A DNA stretch of 64,000 nt from Poseidonibacter parvus (GTDB lineage: Bacteria; Campylobacterota; Campylobacteria; Campylobacterales; Arcobacteraceae): contig NZ_CP019070.1 in the NCBI RefSeq assembly GCF_001956695.1, positions 1,798,001 through 1,862,000 of the forward strand, in the 5' to 3' direction. Below, in pieces: positions 23,459 to 32,835 of the stretch. The notes under the pieces were generated by a model. That model was not told the origin of the DNA, ran no database searches, and saw only the letters and a list, made by a program, of their open reading frames with translations. Made by a program: the position numbers and the translations under genes. The stretch's first letter is position 1. Each line of letters starts with the position of its first letter.

Positions 23459-25007
23459 ATCTTTTGAAATCTTTTGGATAAGGAGCTTTTAAAAGGTCTC
23501 CTGGAGTTAAAGGTTTATATAATTCATCATATCTTTTATATTTTGTTTCATCTAATCTATAAAATACATGTTTTCTTGTTAATTTATCAAAATCATCAAG
23601 TCCAGAAGATGCTAGTAATTCAATAAAACTTTCAATAGTACCTTTATGATAATTTGCGACTCTTTGTTTTTTATCCTCTACAATTAAGGCACTTCCTAAC
23701 CTTTTATTCTGAGTAGCAACACCAGTTGGACATGTGTTTTTATGACAATCTAAAGCTTGAATACAACCTAATGAAAACATCATACCTCTAGCACTTGCAC
23801 ATAAATCTGCACCCAATGATAGTTTCTTTAGAATATCCATTCCATTTAAAACCTTACCAGAAGCAATAACTTTTATATCTTTTTTCAAATCAAAACCAAT
23901 TAAAGCATCAACTACAAAAACTAAAGCTTCACGTAAAGGCATTCCAACAGAGTTAGTATACTCTAAAGGAGCAGCACCAGTTCCACCTTCACCACCATCA
24001 ATAGTAATAAAATCAGGTTTTAAACCTGTTAAATGCATTACCTTACAAAGATTGATAAACTCTTCTTTCCTACCAATACAAAGCTTAATTCCTATTGGTT
24101 TACCACCTGATAAGTCTCTTAGTTTAGTAATAAATTTCATCATTTCTTCTGCACTTGTAAATGCAGAGTGTATTGGTGGTGAATCAACTTGAGTATGTGG
24201 TTTAACACCTCTTCCTTCTGCGATTTCAGGAGTATTTTTATTTGCTGGTAAAATTCCACCATGACCTGGTTTTGCACCTTGTGATAGTTTTATTTCAACC
24301 ATTTTTACATTTTCATAATTTGATTTTTCTTTAAATAATTCAGGATTAAAAGTACCATCTTCATTTCTACAACCAAAATATCCAGTTCCTACTTGCCAAA
24401 TTAAATCACAATTTGATTCAAGATGATACTTAGAAATTCCACCCTCACCTGTGTTTAAAGCAAAACCACCTATTTTAGCTCCATATCCAAGTGATTTTAC
24501 AGCTGCTGAACTAAGCGCTCCAAAACTCATTGCAGATACATTAAAAATACTTGCACTGTAAGGTTTCGAACATAAAGTATCACCAATAACAATTCTTGGA
24601 TCATGGTCTAAGTCTTTTGCTTTTACAGCACTTAAAGAGTGACCTATCCATTCATAACCAGCTTTATATACATCTACTTTTGTACCAAAAGGAATAGTAC
24701 TAACAAGCTTTTTAGAACGTCTATAAACTAGACTTCTTTCTTGTCTATTAAAAGGAACTCCATCAATATCAGATTCCATAAAATATTGTCTAATTGGAGG
24801 TCTTAACTCTTCAAAAACCCATCTTAAACGTCCTACAATCGGAAAGTTACGCCATAAAGAGTGTTTTGTTTGATTCATATCATAAACTGCTAGAGCAATT
24901 AATCCTGAAATAATCATAATTAACCATAAGAATGAAACCTCAATAATTAGCCAAACTCCAAGTATTACAGCTAAGATTATCAAAGCTTTTTTTGTATTTT
25001 TTTTCAT
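23448..25007 (-). CDS. FMN-binding glutamate synthase family protein, membrane-anchored
   Basis: 519 residues. An N-terminal hydrophobic hairpin (about 8-42) probably anchors it; the rest is a GltB-type TIM barrel. It has KPGHGGILPANKNTPEIAEG-like substrate-site residues, the FMN-binding IDGGEGGTGAAP near 325, and a Cys triad (SLGCIQALDCHKNTCPTG) for a [3Fe-4S] cluster. It lacks the glutamine amidotransferase and GXGXG domains of full glutamate synthase, like Bacillus YerD and archaeal-type stand-alone proteins. The electron donor and substrate are unproven. It is monocistronic. Confidence 0.9.
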   Translation of the reverse strand: MKKNTKKALIILAVILGVWLIIEVSFLWLIMIISGLIALAVYDMNQTKHSLWRNFPIVGRLRWVFEELRPPIRQYFMESDIDGVPFNRQERSLVYRRSKKLVSTIPFGTKVDVYKAGYEWIGHSLSAVKAKDLDHDPRIVIGDTLCSKPYSASIFNVSAMSFGALSSAAVKSLGYGAKIGGFALNTGEGGISKYHLESNCDLIWQVGTGYFGCRNEDGTFNPELFKEKSNYENVKMVEIKLSQGAKPGHGGILPANKNTPEIAEGRGVKPHTQVDSPPIHSAFTSAEEMMKFITKLRDLSGGKPIGIKLCIGRKEEFINLCKVMHLTGLKPDFITIDGGEGGTGAAPLEYTNSVGMPLREALVFVVDALIGFDLKKDIKVIASGKVLNGMDILKKLSLGADLCASARGMMFSLGCIQALDCHKNTCPTGVATQNKRLGSALIVEDKKQRVANYHKGTIESFIELLASSGLDDFDKLTRKHVFYRLDETKYKRYDELYKPLTPGDLLKAPYPKDFKRFMN

Positions 25008-25067
25008 ATTTTGTCTTTGTTTTGATTTATTTTAATTATTATATTGAGAATGTGATTAAAAGCATAA

Positions 25068-25559
25068 CTATTTTGAGAAATTAATCTCTTTAATTTCAAC
25101 ACCGTTACTACAATCATCAGAACAGTTTTTTGGAGCAAATAAACATTTTTTTAATAAACCATTTTCATCAAGTTTTAAATAAATATTATTTGTATTTTTA
25201 TTGGTATTTACTAAAATATCACTACATTCATTATATAAATCATCAATTAATTTTAATGCAGCACCTTCTTTATGAGTTCCTAATTCTTCTTTTTCTTCAA
25301 TCCAAGTTTTTTCTTTAGTTTTATTCCATAAAGAAAACTTTCTTTTTACAAAGATACCTTTTTCAACTTCTATTTGCGTCTCATAGCCAAAACCACTCCA
25401 TGATACAAAATTTACATAATATGTGTAAGTATTATTAGATTCTTTTTTATATTTTAGCCAGACTTTCTTACTTTCTTTTAACTTTAGGCTATTATTATCT
25501 ATTGACTTACTAGATAATGTAGAAAATAATATAAAAAATAATATTAATAAAAATTTCAT
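25068..25559 (-). CDS. Secreted protein of unknown function
   Basis: 163 residues with a signal peptide (MKFLLILFFILFSTLSSKS), so periplasmic. The mature part reads as one small domain: YTYYVNFVSWSGFGYETQIE, a Trp-rich middle, IDDLYNECSDIL, and a Cys-rich tail (KCLFAPKNCSDDCSNGVEI). The four tail/centre cysteines plus CSDDC suggest disulfides. The layout (YTYxV..., TIxDLY, then LxxDExGxLxxC) loosely recalls DUF6174-like secreted proteins. I do not recognise a function. Confidence 0.75.
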   Translation of the reverse strand: MKFLLILFFILFSTLSSKSIDNNSLKLKESKKVWLKYKKESNNTYTYYVNFVSWSGFGYETQIEVEKGIFVKRKFSLWNKTKEKTWIEEKEELGTHKEGAALKLIDDLYNECSDILVNTNKNTNNIYLKLDENGLLKKCLFAPKNCSDDCSNGVEIKEINFSK

Positions 25560-25653
25560 AAGCTACCTTTTATAATTTTATTAATTATTATACAATATTT
25601 TCAAGAAATTTTAAGTTAGATGATGAATACACAAACAGTAAATATATTTTAAT

Positions 25654-25659
25654 TATAAT
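25654..25659 (+). promoter_or_regulatory. -10 element for the flavin disulfide reductase gene
   Basis: TATAAT lies 27 bases before the ATG at 25686; an AAAGGAAC ribosome site follows. Confidence 0.5.
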
Positions 25660-25685
25660 AATAGAACTAATAATAAAGGAACAAT

Positions 25686-27059
25686 ATGAAAAAATTTGAT
25701 TTGATAATAATTGGAGCTGGACGTGCTAGTAACTTAGCTGTAAGTGCTTCTAAAATGGGGAAAAAAGTTGCAATAATTGAGAAATCAAAATTTGGTGGAA
25801 CTTGTCCAAATAGAGGTTGTGTTCCTTCAAAACTTTTAATTGGCTACGCACATGTTGCACGTGCTATTAAAGAATCAAATAGGCACTTTATCGATTCAAC
25901 AATAAATAAAATTGATGTAGAAAAGATATTTGAAGAAACAAATAATTATATTTCTAAAATAGACCCTGCTTATAAAAAAAGATTTAATGAAAATGTTGAA
26001 GTAATCTATGGAACTGGAAAATTTGTATCAAATAATATTATAAGTGTTAATGGTGAAGAATTAACAGCGCCTAAAATCGTAATAGCTACAGGAACAAAAC
26101 CTATAAAAGCTCCACATGAAAAAGCTTGGACAAGTGATGATATTTTTCCTTTAAAAGGTGAAATTCCAAAATCTATTACAATTGTGGGTTCTGGTTTTAT
26201 AGCATGTGAATTAGCAAACTTCTTTTCAGCTGTTGGAATAGAAACAAAGCTACTTGTAAGGAGTCAAAGAATATTAAGTAATGAAGATAGTGATATTTCT
26301 GCTATTTTTAAAGAAGAGTTTAGTAAAAATGTTGACATCTTATTTGATACAAGTATTGATGAAATTGATTATAAAGATAAGCAATTTAATTTAATACTAA
26401 TAAACAAAGAAAATCAAAAATCAAAACATTCATCACAAGCTTTACTTTATGCAACAGGAAGACAATCAAATACAGATAGCCTAGATTTACAAAACACAGA
26501 TATACAAGTAAATGATAGAGGATATATAAAAAGAGATGAATTCTTTGAAACAAATGCAAAAGGTGTTTATGTAGTAGGTGATGCAAGTGGAGAACACATG
26601 TTACAACATGCAGCCGCACAAGAAGTAAATCACTTAGGAAAACTCTTATTTGAAAATGAGAGCAAAGCTTTAAAATTCAAATACATGCCTCATGCTGTAT
26701 TTACAGAACCTGAAATTGCAAGTGTTGGTATTACTGAGCAAAAAGCAAAAGAGCTAAATATCAAATATGTTACATCAACGACAAATTGGCTAGCAAGTGC
26801 AAAAGCAATGTCTACAAGACTTAAATATCCTAGAACAAAATTTATAATAAATCCTGATACTTATGAGATTTTAGGATGTCATTTAATAGGTCCTGAAAGT
26901 TCAACTATGATGCACCAAATATTAGTAGTTATGCATTTAGATAATGATATTAGACATTTAAAAGAGATGTTATATATTCATCCAGCATTAAATGAAGCAA
27001 TACTACCAGCTGCTGTTAATACTGTAAAAGTGGTTGAAGCTTACAAAAAAGATAAATAA
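25686..27059 (+). CDS. Class I pyridine nucleotide-disulfide oxidoreductase (dihydrolipoyl/mycothione reductase-like)
   Basis: 457 residues. It has an FAD-binding GAGRASNLAVSAS near 9, the redox-active disulfide in GGTCPNRGCVPSK (about 38-50), an NAD(P)-binding GSGFIACELANFFSAVG near 165, a second FAD motif YVVGDASG near 297, and the dimer-interface catalytic pair HPALNEAILPA near 437. This is a complete active enzyme of the dihydrolipoamide/mycothione/mercuric reductase family. The CPNRGC spacing is close to mycothione-reductase-like proteins, but no lipoyl complex or mer gene is nearby, so the substrate is open. Confidence 0.92.
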   Translation: MKKFDLIIIGAGRASNLAVSASKMGKKVAIIEKSKFGGTCPNRGCVPSKLLIGYAHVARAIKESNRHFIDSTINKIDVEKIFEETNNYISKIDPAYKKRFNENVEVIYGTGKFVSNNIISVNGEELTAPKIVIATGTKPIKAPHEKAWTSDDIFPLKGEIPKSITIVGSGFIACELANFFSAVGIETKLLVRSQRILSNEDSDISAIFKEEFSKNVDILFDTSIDEIDYKDKQFNLILINKENQKSKHSSQALLYATGRQSNTDSLDLQNTDIQVNDRGYIKRDEFFETNAKGVYVVGDASGEHMLQHAAAQEVNHLGKLLFENESKALKFKYMPHAVFTEPEIASVGITEQKAKELNIKYVTSTTNWLASAKAMSTRLKYPRTKFIINPDTYEILGCHLIGPESSTMMHQILVVMHLDNDIRHLKEMLYIHPALNEAILPAAVNTVKVVEAYKKDK

Positions 27060-27100
27060 GTATCTACTTAATTATAATTTTTTGATAAAACTATTAAGAC

Positions 27101-27146
27101 TTTGTGGAACAAGGAAAACTAATATAAGTGCTTCTTGTTCCACAAA
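27101..27146. repeat. 13-bp perfect inverted repeat
   Basis: TTTGTGGAACAAG and CTTGTTCCACAAA are exact reverse complements separated by 20 bases. They sit between the 3' ends of the reductase gene and the large c-di-GMP gene. There is no adjacent T-run, so a simple terminator is unlikely. A related GGAACAAG end occurs at 31591-31603 on the other side of the large gene. Confidence 0.6.
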
Positions 27147-27187
27147 AAATAGTTTGCTATAAATTTTTAGCCAAAACTCTAAGATAC

Positions 27188-30100
27188 TTAAATCTCTTCT
27201 AAAATATTTAGCATTTTTTTATGTATTTTTCTTACTTCTTCAATGTCATTATTAAGATGATTTAGATTATTACTTTCAATAATTATATTGGCTTTTTCAT
27301 ACAGTTCTTTATGAAGTATTTTTAATGTATTTAACTTGTGACTTTCTATTATAGAGCTTTTATCCATAGCCAAAAGCCATTGGTTTAGTTTACATTTAAT
27401 ATGATCTTGTTCTGGAATATTTGAAGTTTTTTCTTGAATAAAAAGATTAAATTTATTCATCCATTCATTATGTTCTACTAAAGCATATAAAACAGAAGTA
27501 TCATCACGATTCATAACTTGACAATTGAGCCATTTTTCATTTACTTTAAACTCTTTAATCCAATTTATTATCTCATTCATTGGCATAGGCTTGGCAATAA
27601 CATAACCCTGTGCAATTTCACATCCCATACGTAAGAGTAGAAACCCTTGCTCAATACTTTCAACTCCTTCAGCTATAACGTCACGTTGAAATGTATTTGC
27701 AAGATTAATTATACCGTTAAGAATAATTAAGTCATCTGTATCATGAAGCATATCACGTACAAAACTTCTATCTATTTTAAGCTCAGAAGCAGGAAGACGT
27801 TTTAGATAAGTTAAAGAAGAATAACCTGTACCAAAGTCATCTAGTGAAAATAATATACCTAGTTGCTTACAATCTTTCATCACTTGAATAACATGAGTAA
27901 TATCTTCTAACGCACTTGTTTCAAGAATTTCTAGTTTAAAATCACTAGGATTAACTTTAGGGTATTTTAAAAGAAGTGTTTTAATATACTCAAGCACATT
28001 ACCTTGAAGTAAATGCATCGCACCTATGTTGATACTAACAATAAAATTAAATCCTAGATTTTTCCATTCTTCGATATGCTTAATAGCCTCTTCAAGTACC
28101 CATTCTCCTATTTCTATACTTAAAGTATGTCCATCCACTATTGGTAAAAATTCTTCTGGTGTTTTAATCCCATAAAGGGGATCTTCCCATCTTATAAGTG
28201 CTTCCATACCTACTGTTTCACCAGTTTTCATATTAACTTTTGGTTGATAATAAAGTACAAACTCATTATTATAAAGTGCATTTTTTATATTTTCAATCTT
28301 CTCATGATGAGTTCTGATATTAGCATCCTCAATAGAATCAAATATATGAAATCTATTTTTACCTAAAATCTTTGCTTGATACATTGCTTGGTCAGAATAA
28401 CGTATAAGTTGATCAGCATCTATATTATCTTTATAACTAAAGAAAGAGACTCCAATACTAGCACTCACATTCATAGTTAAACCATTATGATGAACTGCTT
28501 CAGAAGATGTTCTCAAAAGACGTTTAAGCATTGGTATACATTCTTCTTGTTTTTGTAAACCTATTAATACAGATACAAATTCATCTCCACCAATTCGTGA
28601 AATAGTATCACCATCACGAGTTACTTCATTCATTCTCGATGAAATTGTACTCAAAAGAATATCACCATGATCATGTCCATATAGATCGTTTATCTCTTTA
28701 AATCCATCTAAATCAATATATACAACCGCAAGCATAGACTTATTTCTTCGTGTTTGCGCCATTGCTTGATTCAATCTATCTGAGAATAATACACGGTTTG
28801 GTAATCCAGTAAGAGCATCATAATGAGCAATATATTCTAATCTTTTTTGTTGTTCTTTTGTTGATGTTATGTCTGAGAAAAGTGCAACATAATTTGAAAT
28901 ATTATTCTCACTATCTTTAACAGCACTAATTGTCAAAAACTCAATATAAACTGTTCCATTTTTATTTCTATTGCTTACTTCACCACTCCAATAACCTTGA
29001 GTATTTATTGCTTCCCACATAACAGAATAGAATGTTTTTGAATATTTGCCAGAGCTTAATACTTTTGGATTTTTACCTATTAACTCTTCTTTAGAGTATC
29101 CAGTAATACCTTCTACTGCATTGTTGACTCTTAGAATTTTATTATCCCTTGATGTAATTATAATTCCCTCACGGCTATTTGAAAATACACTTGCAGCTAA
29201 ACGTAACTTATCTTCATCTTTTCTGCGTATTGTAATATTTTCTCCAGCACTAAGTGTCCCAATAATAAGACCTTTATCATCTCTGAGATAAGTATTGTGC
29301 CATGCAATAAGATATTCTTTTCCAGATTTTGATTTAACTATATTTTCAAAGTACTCAGCCCCTTTCATATTTCCAACCATAATATCCAAAAACACTGGAT
29401 ACACTTCTTCCATTCCTATAGGTTGAGGCAAACAAACATCAAACCATTGCTTCCCTATCAATTCTTCTTCTGAATACTCAAGAAGATCACATCCTTTACG
29501 ATTAATAAGAATAATTTTCCCTGATTTATCCATGGAAATAATAATAGCTTCAACTGTTTGTAAGTACCTTTCAAAACGATCACGTTCCATAATAAGATTT
29601 TTTTCTAATTCTTTTTTTTCAGTTATATCCCTAGAAAAGCCAACACTTCCTATAATATTACCATCTAAAGTAACAGGAGATTTATAAGTTTCCATCCATA
29701 AGATATCTTCCTTAGATTGTACTTGTTCTTCAACATTCATTGGTTTTTTAGAGTTAAGAACTTTTTTATCATCTTTAGAATACAACTCAGCTAGCTCTTT
29801 TGGCCAAATATCATAATCAGTTTTTCCTATAATGTAATCTGATGAAGAAATGTTACAAGCATTCCAAAAAGGTTTATTTACAGCTAAAAACCTTCCGTTA
29901 TCATCTTTAAGCCAGACAAGAAAAGGAAAATTATCTAATAATGCACGTTGATAATGCTCTTTTGTTTCTAACTCTTTTTGAGTATGTTTAAGATCTGTAA
30001 TATCACGACCTACTCCTAAAACACCAATAATATTCCTATTGGCATCATATATAGGTACTTTTGTAGTATGTAATATCTCTTTATGTCCATCTATTGCAAA

Positions 30101-31456
30101 GGGAACTTGCTCTTCATTTACACTTGCTTTTCCACTTTCTATAACTTTTTTATCATTCTTGCGAAAAAGGTCAGCTAAAGATTTTTCAATAAAATCATAA
30201 TCACTTTTTCCTACGATCTCTGATTCTTTTGCACCAAAAAAATCCTCAAAGCGATTGTTGCAGGCCATGTAGATTCCATCAGTGTCTTTTAACCACACCA
30301 AATCGGGAATTGCTTGGATAAGTGTTTTTAAGAAGCCTCGTTCATGACTAAGTGATTCTTGTGTTTTTTTTCTTTGAGAAACATTTACTAAAAGTTCACT
30401 AAACAAATGTAAAAGAGAAATTTCAATTTCAGTAAAAATATGCTGCTTCTTTACTGCATCAAAACCAACAAATCCTTTACAAACATTTTTTTCCATAAGT
30501 GGAAAAGTAACAAGACTTTTAATATCTTGAGGTACTAAGATATCTCTTATTGGGCCTTCAGGAAGAGCAAGAACATCTTGGATGAGTATATGTTCTCCTT
30601 TAGAGTGTATTTCAAGCCAATTTTTCATAAAAGCTATAGGAATATTTTTTAACTCTTGAATTTGTGGTTGAATATCTTTTTCACACCATTCATAGATATT
30701 TGAAGAAGTTTTATTTACAAAATCATAGTCAAATATATAAGCACGATCAACACCTACAAAGCTTGACATTTTTCCTAACGCGTCTTCAATTGCATCATCA
30801 ATTTGTTCTATTGGTAGGTTAATAAAAGATGTTGAAAGTTCAATAAGTAGTTCTTGGTATTTATCTTGAGATGAAATTTTGTTTTCATAAATAGCATGAT
30901 TTTTAATTTCACGCATTAGGTGTAATGTATTTTCAGATAAAGTAGAATATATAGATAAAATAATCTCAATAAGAATTTTACTTGAGCCACTCATTTTATC
31001 TTTTGCATACTTCTTTGCATCATCAATATTTAAGCCCTCTTCTAAGCCAAATACTACATGAGACATATAACGATCACTTTCAAGTATATGTGATGCGAGC
31101 CATTTGGCTAAAAATTTTAAGGTACTATCAGCAAGTTCATGTAAAGGTTTAATATTTTGTTGTTGTTTTAACTCTAAAATTGTATCAATAAACTTTTGAT
31201 GAATAGCCTCATGCTCTACTTTAGTAGAATCATCATCCATATGTTTATGCCAAATAGATTCTTCTGTTTCAAAGTGATATACAGTATATTCAATAAGTTC
31301 ATCTAAGATATCATTGAGTTTATCATTTGTTGATTGGTAAGCAAGCATAGTTGCAAGACGATTCAAAATTATTACAAGTTTACGGTGTTGATTATCAATA
31401 ATTTCAATACCAGTATTAAAATGATTATCCCATGGAAAAATATCTATATTTTGCAT
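27188..31456 (-). CDS. Hemerythrin-GAF-PAS(4)-GGDEF-EAL-CZB signalling protein
   Basis: 1422 residues, cytoplasmic, no membrane helix. Domains in order (approximate): bacteriohemerythrin 1-135 with all di-iron ligands (NQH, HFETEE, HEAIH, HILESD); GAF 195-365; four PAS at 375-490, 495-615, 625-750 and 755-880; GGDEF 885-1050 with intact RIGGDEF and an RDGD inhibitory site; EAL 1060-1305 with EALIRWEDP, EILETS and DDFGTGYSSLTYL; and a C-terminal CZB-like zinc domain 1320-1420 (EHNEW, IKCKLNQWL, SHKLNTLKILH). It should both make and degrade c-di-GMP under control of O2/redox and zinc or oxidant signals. Codon use looks slightly less AT-biased than its neighbours. Confidence 0.93.
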   Translation of the reverse strand: MQNIDIFPWDNHFNTGIEIIDNQHRKLVIILNRLATMLAYQSTNDKLNDILDELIEYTVYHFETEESIWHKHMDDDSTKVEHEAIHQKFIDTILELKQQQNIKPLHELADSTLKFLAKWLASHILESDRYMSHVVFGLEEGLNIDDAKKYAKDKMSGSSKILIEIILSIYSTLSENTLHLMREIKNHAIYENKISSQDKYQELLIELSTSFINLPIEQIDDAIEDALGKMSSFVGVDRAYIFDYDFVNKTSSNIYEWCEKDIQPQIQELKNIPIAFMKNWLEIHSKGEHILIQDVLALPEGPIRDILVPQDIKSLVTFPLMEKNVCKGFVGFDAVKKQHIFTEIEISLLHLFSELLVNVSQRKKTQESLSHERGFLKTLIQAIPDLVWLKDTDGIYMACNNRFEDFFGAKESEIVGKSDYDFIEKSLADLFRKNDKKVIESGKASVNEEQVPFAIDGHKEILHTTKVPIYDANRNIIGVLGVGRDITDLKHTQKELETKEHYQRALLDNFPFLVWLKDDNGRFLAVNKPFWNACNISSSDYIIGKTDYDIWPKELAELYSKDDKKVLNSKKPMNVEEQVQSKEDILWMETYKSPVTLDGNIIGSVGFSRDITEKKELEKNLIMERDRFERYLQTVEAIIISMDKSGKIILINRKGCDLLEYSEEELIGKQWFDVCLPQPIGMEEVYPVFLDIMVGNMKGAEYFENIVKSKSGKEYLIAWHNTYLRDDKGLIIGTLSAGENITIRRKDEDKLRLAASVFSNSREGIIITSRDNKILRVNNAVEGITGYSKEELIGKNPKVLSSGKYSKTFYSVMWEAINTQGYWSGEVSNRNKNGTVYIEFLTISAVKDSENNISNYVALFSDITSTKEQQKRLEYIAHYDALTGLPNRVLFSDRLNQAMAQTRRNKSMLAVVYIDLDGFKEINDLYGHDHGDILLSTISSRMNEVTRDGDTISRIGGDEFVSVLIGLQKQEECIPMLKRLLRTSSEAVHHNGLTMNVSASIGVSFFSYKDNIDADQLIRYSDQAMYQAKILGKNRFHIFDSIEDANIRTHHEKIENIKNALYNNEFVLYYQPKVNMKTGETVGMEALIRWEDPLYGIKTPEEFLPIVDGHTLSIEIGEWVLEEAIKHIEEWKNLGFNFIVSINIGAMHLLQGNVLEYIKTLLLKYPKVNPSDFKLEILETSALEDITHVIQVMKDCKQLGILFSLDDFGTGYSSLTYLKRLPASELKIDRSFVRDMLHDTDDLIILNGIINLANTFQRDVIAEGVESIEQGFLLLRMGCEIAQGYVIAKPMPMNEIINWIKEFKVNEKWLNCQVMNRDDTSVLYALVEHNEWMNKFNLFIQEKTSNIPEQDHIKCKLNQWLLAMDKSSIIESHKLNTLKILHKELYEKANIIIESNNLNHLNNDIEEVRKIHKKMLNILEEI

Positions 31457-31673
31457 TAATCAACTCTTCACATATTAAAATTATTACTAGAATATCAATA
31501 TTTTATTTAAATGTGCATTAAAATAATGAAATAAATATTAGTAGAAGTTTCATAATCTGTACCTTTGAAAGATGCTCCAAATTTTAAGTCTTTTTGGAAC
31601 AAGCTTTTTCTTAGTAAAACTACTTAACTTGATATCTAAACAGTATAAGATTATCTAAAATAAGATTACTAGA

Positions 31674-32558
31674 TCAGATAAATGAAGCACCTGAGCCTGA
31701 AAATTGTTCTTGGAAGTTCATATATGATCTTTTATTATCAACACCAATTTCATCTTCTGTATATTCTACAGCTTTTGGCCAAGATAAATATTTTTCATTT
31801 GATTTCCAATTTAAAGGAATATCCCAATGTAACGAATAAGTTTCTTCATACTCATCCGATCCTTTTGTATTACAATTTTTTGTTATTCTTTTATTTCCAT
31901 CTTCTTTTACACAACTTAAGTCATAAATAGGAGAGGTATAAAATGTTTGAGCTTTCCAATTTGAATTTGTAATAGTTCCATCAGAAAAACTAGCAATTAA
32001 TCCACCATCACCAGGATGAAAAGCTTTACCTCTATTACTTTCACTACCTAAACCAGAGTTTTCTTCCCAATCAACAACTTTAATTGCAATTTCGTATGGT
32101 CTTTTAACTTTAAATTTTACAATACTAGAGTTAAAAGGTGTAAAAGGAACAGAATCAACACCTACTAATTTATCATTGATAAATAATTCAAAATAATTAT
32201 CTGCAAATATATAAGCTGTAACAACTTCCCCATCTTCATCAATTTGAGCTACAGGAACAGATGATAAGTCAACTTGGGCTAAAGATTTTGGCTTTACATT
32301 AGAACATTCATTATATAAGTCACTAGCAAAGTATTTTTTATCATATTGCACTTTTCCTGGTACTGTAAACTCTTTTTCATTAAGAGTATGAATACCTATT
32401 GGTGATGTTCTTGAACGACCATTTTCACAAGTAAATAAATTTTCTGTTTGCACTTGTGCTTTTCCTTTTATTATATATGCTGTACTTGAATCATTTGCAA
32501 AAGCAAGTAAAGATGTTAAATATAATATTGATATAAATGATATGTGTCTTATTTTCAT
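31674..32558 (-). CDS. Secreted protein of unknown function
   Basis: 294 residues with a signal peptide (about 1-21, cleavage after LAFA). The central part (about 105-170) contains AYIFADNYFELFINDKLVGV, typical of a jelly-roll, carbohydrate-binding-like strand pattern. It is followed by FKVKRPYEIAIKVVDWEEN and a Trp-rich C-terminal half (SLHWDIPLNWKSNEKYLSWP). There are six cysteines in the mature chain. It is divergent from the DUF1566 lipoprotein gene, about 280 bases away, and both products are exported, so they may act together at the envelope. I recognise no family name. Confidence 0.78.
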   Translation of the reverse strand: MKIRHISFISILYLTSLLAFANDSSTAYIIKGKAQVQTENLFTCENGRSRTSPIGIHTLNEKEFTVPGKVQYDKKYFASDLYNECSNVKPKSLAQVDLSSVPVAQIDEDGEVVTAYIFADNYFELFINDKLVGVDSVPFTPFNSSIVKFKVKRPYEIAIKVVDWEENSGLGSESNRGKAFHPGDGGLIASFSDGTITNSNWKAQTFYTSPIYDLSCVKEDGNKRITKNCNTKGSDEYEETYSLHWDIPLNWKSNEKYLSWPKAVEYTEDEIGVDNKRSYMNFQEQFSGSGASFI

Positions 32559-32835
32559 TGTAATTTCCTTAAATTTTTTTATTGTAATTAAACTATAATT
32601 AACAAATATTTTAACTATTATTTTCTAGTTTTGCTTCTTCAAAAGCATAAAATGAGTCTAGTATTTTCTTTTTCATAAATTAATTGTAGCAAGTAATCTT
32701 TAGATTTTTATTAATAAAGCTTCCAAGGAAAGTATATTTTAAGACTTATGATGTAAAATTTCATATAGCATCCAAGAAAACAAAAAAAACTAGAAAAAAA
32801 TGACAAATAAACAGATGATAAAAAAGGAAAATATC

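Noticed and set aside
32611-32676. 21-residue minus-strand frame between the secreted protein and the DUF1566 gene
   Set aside because: No ribosome site and too short to support; possibly a remnant of another gene.
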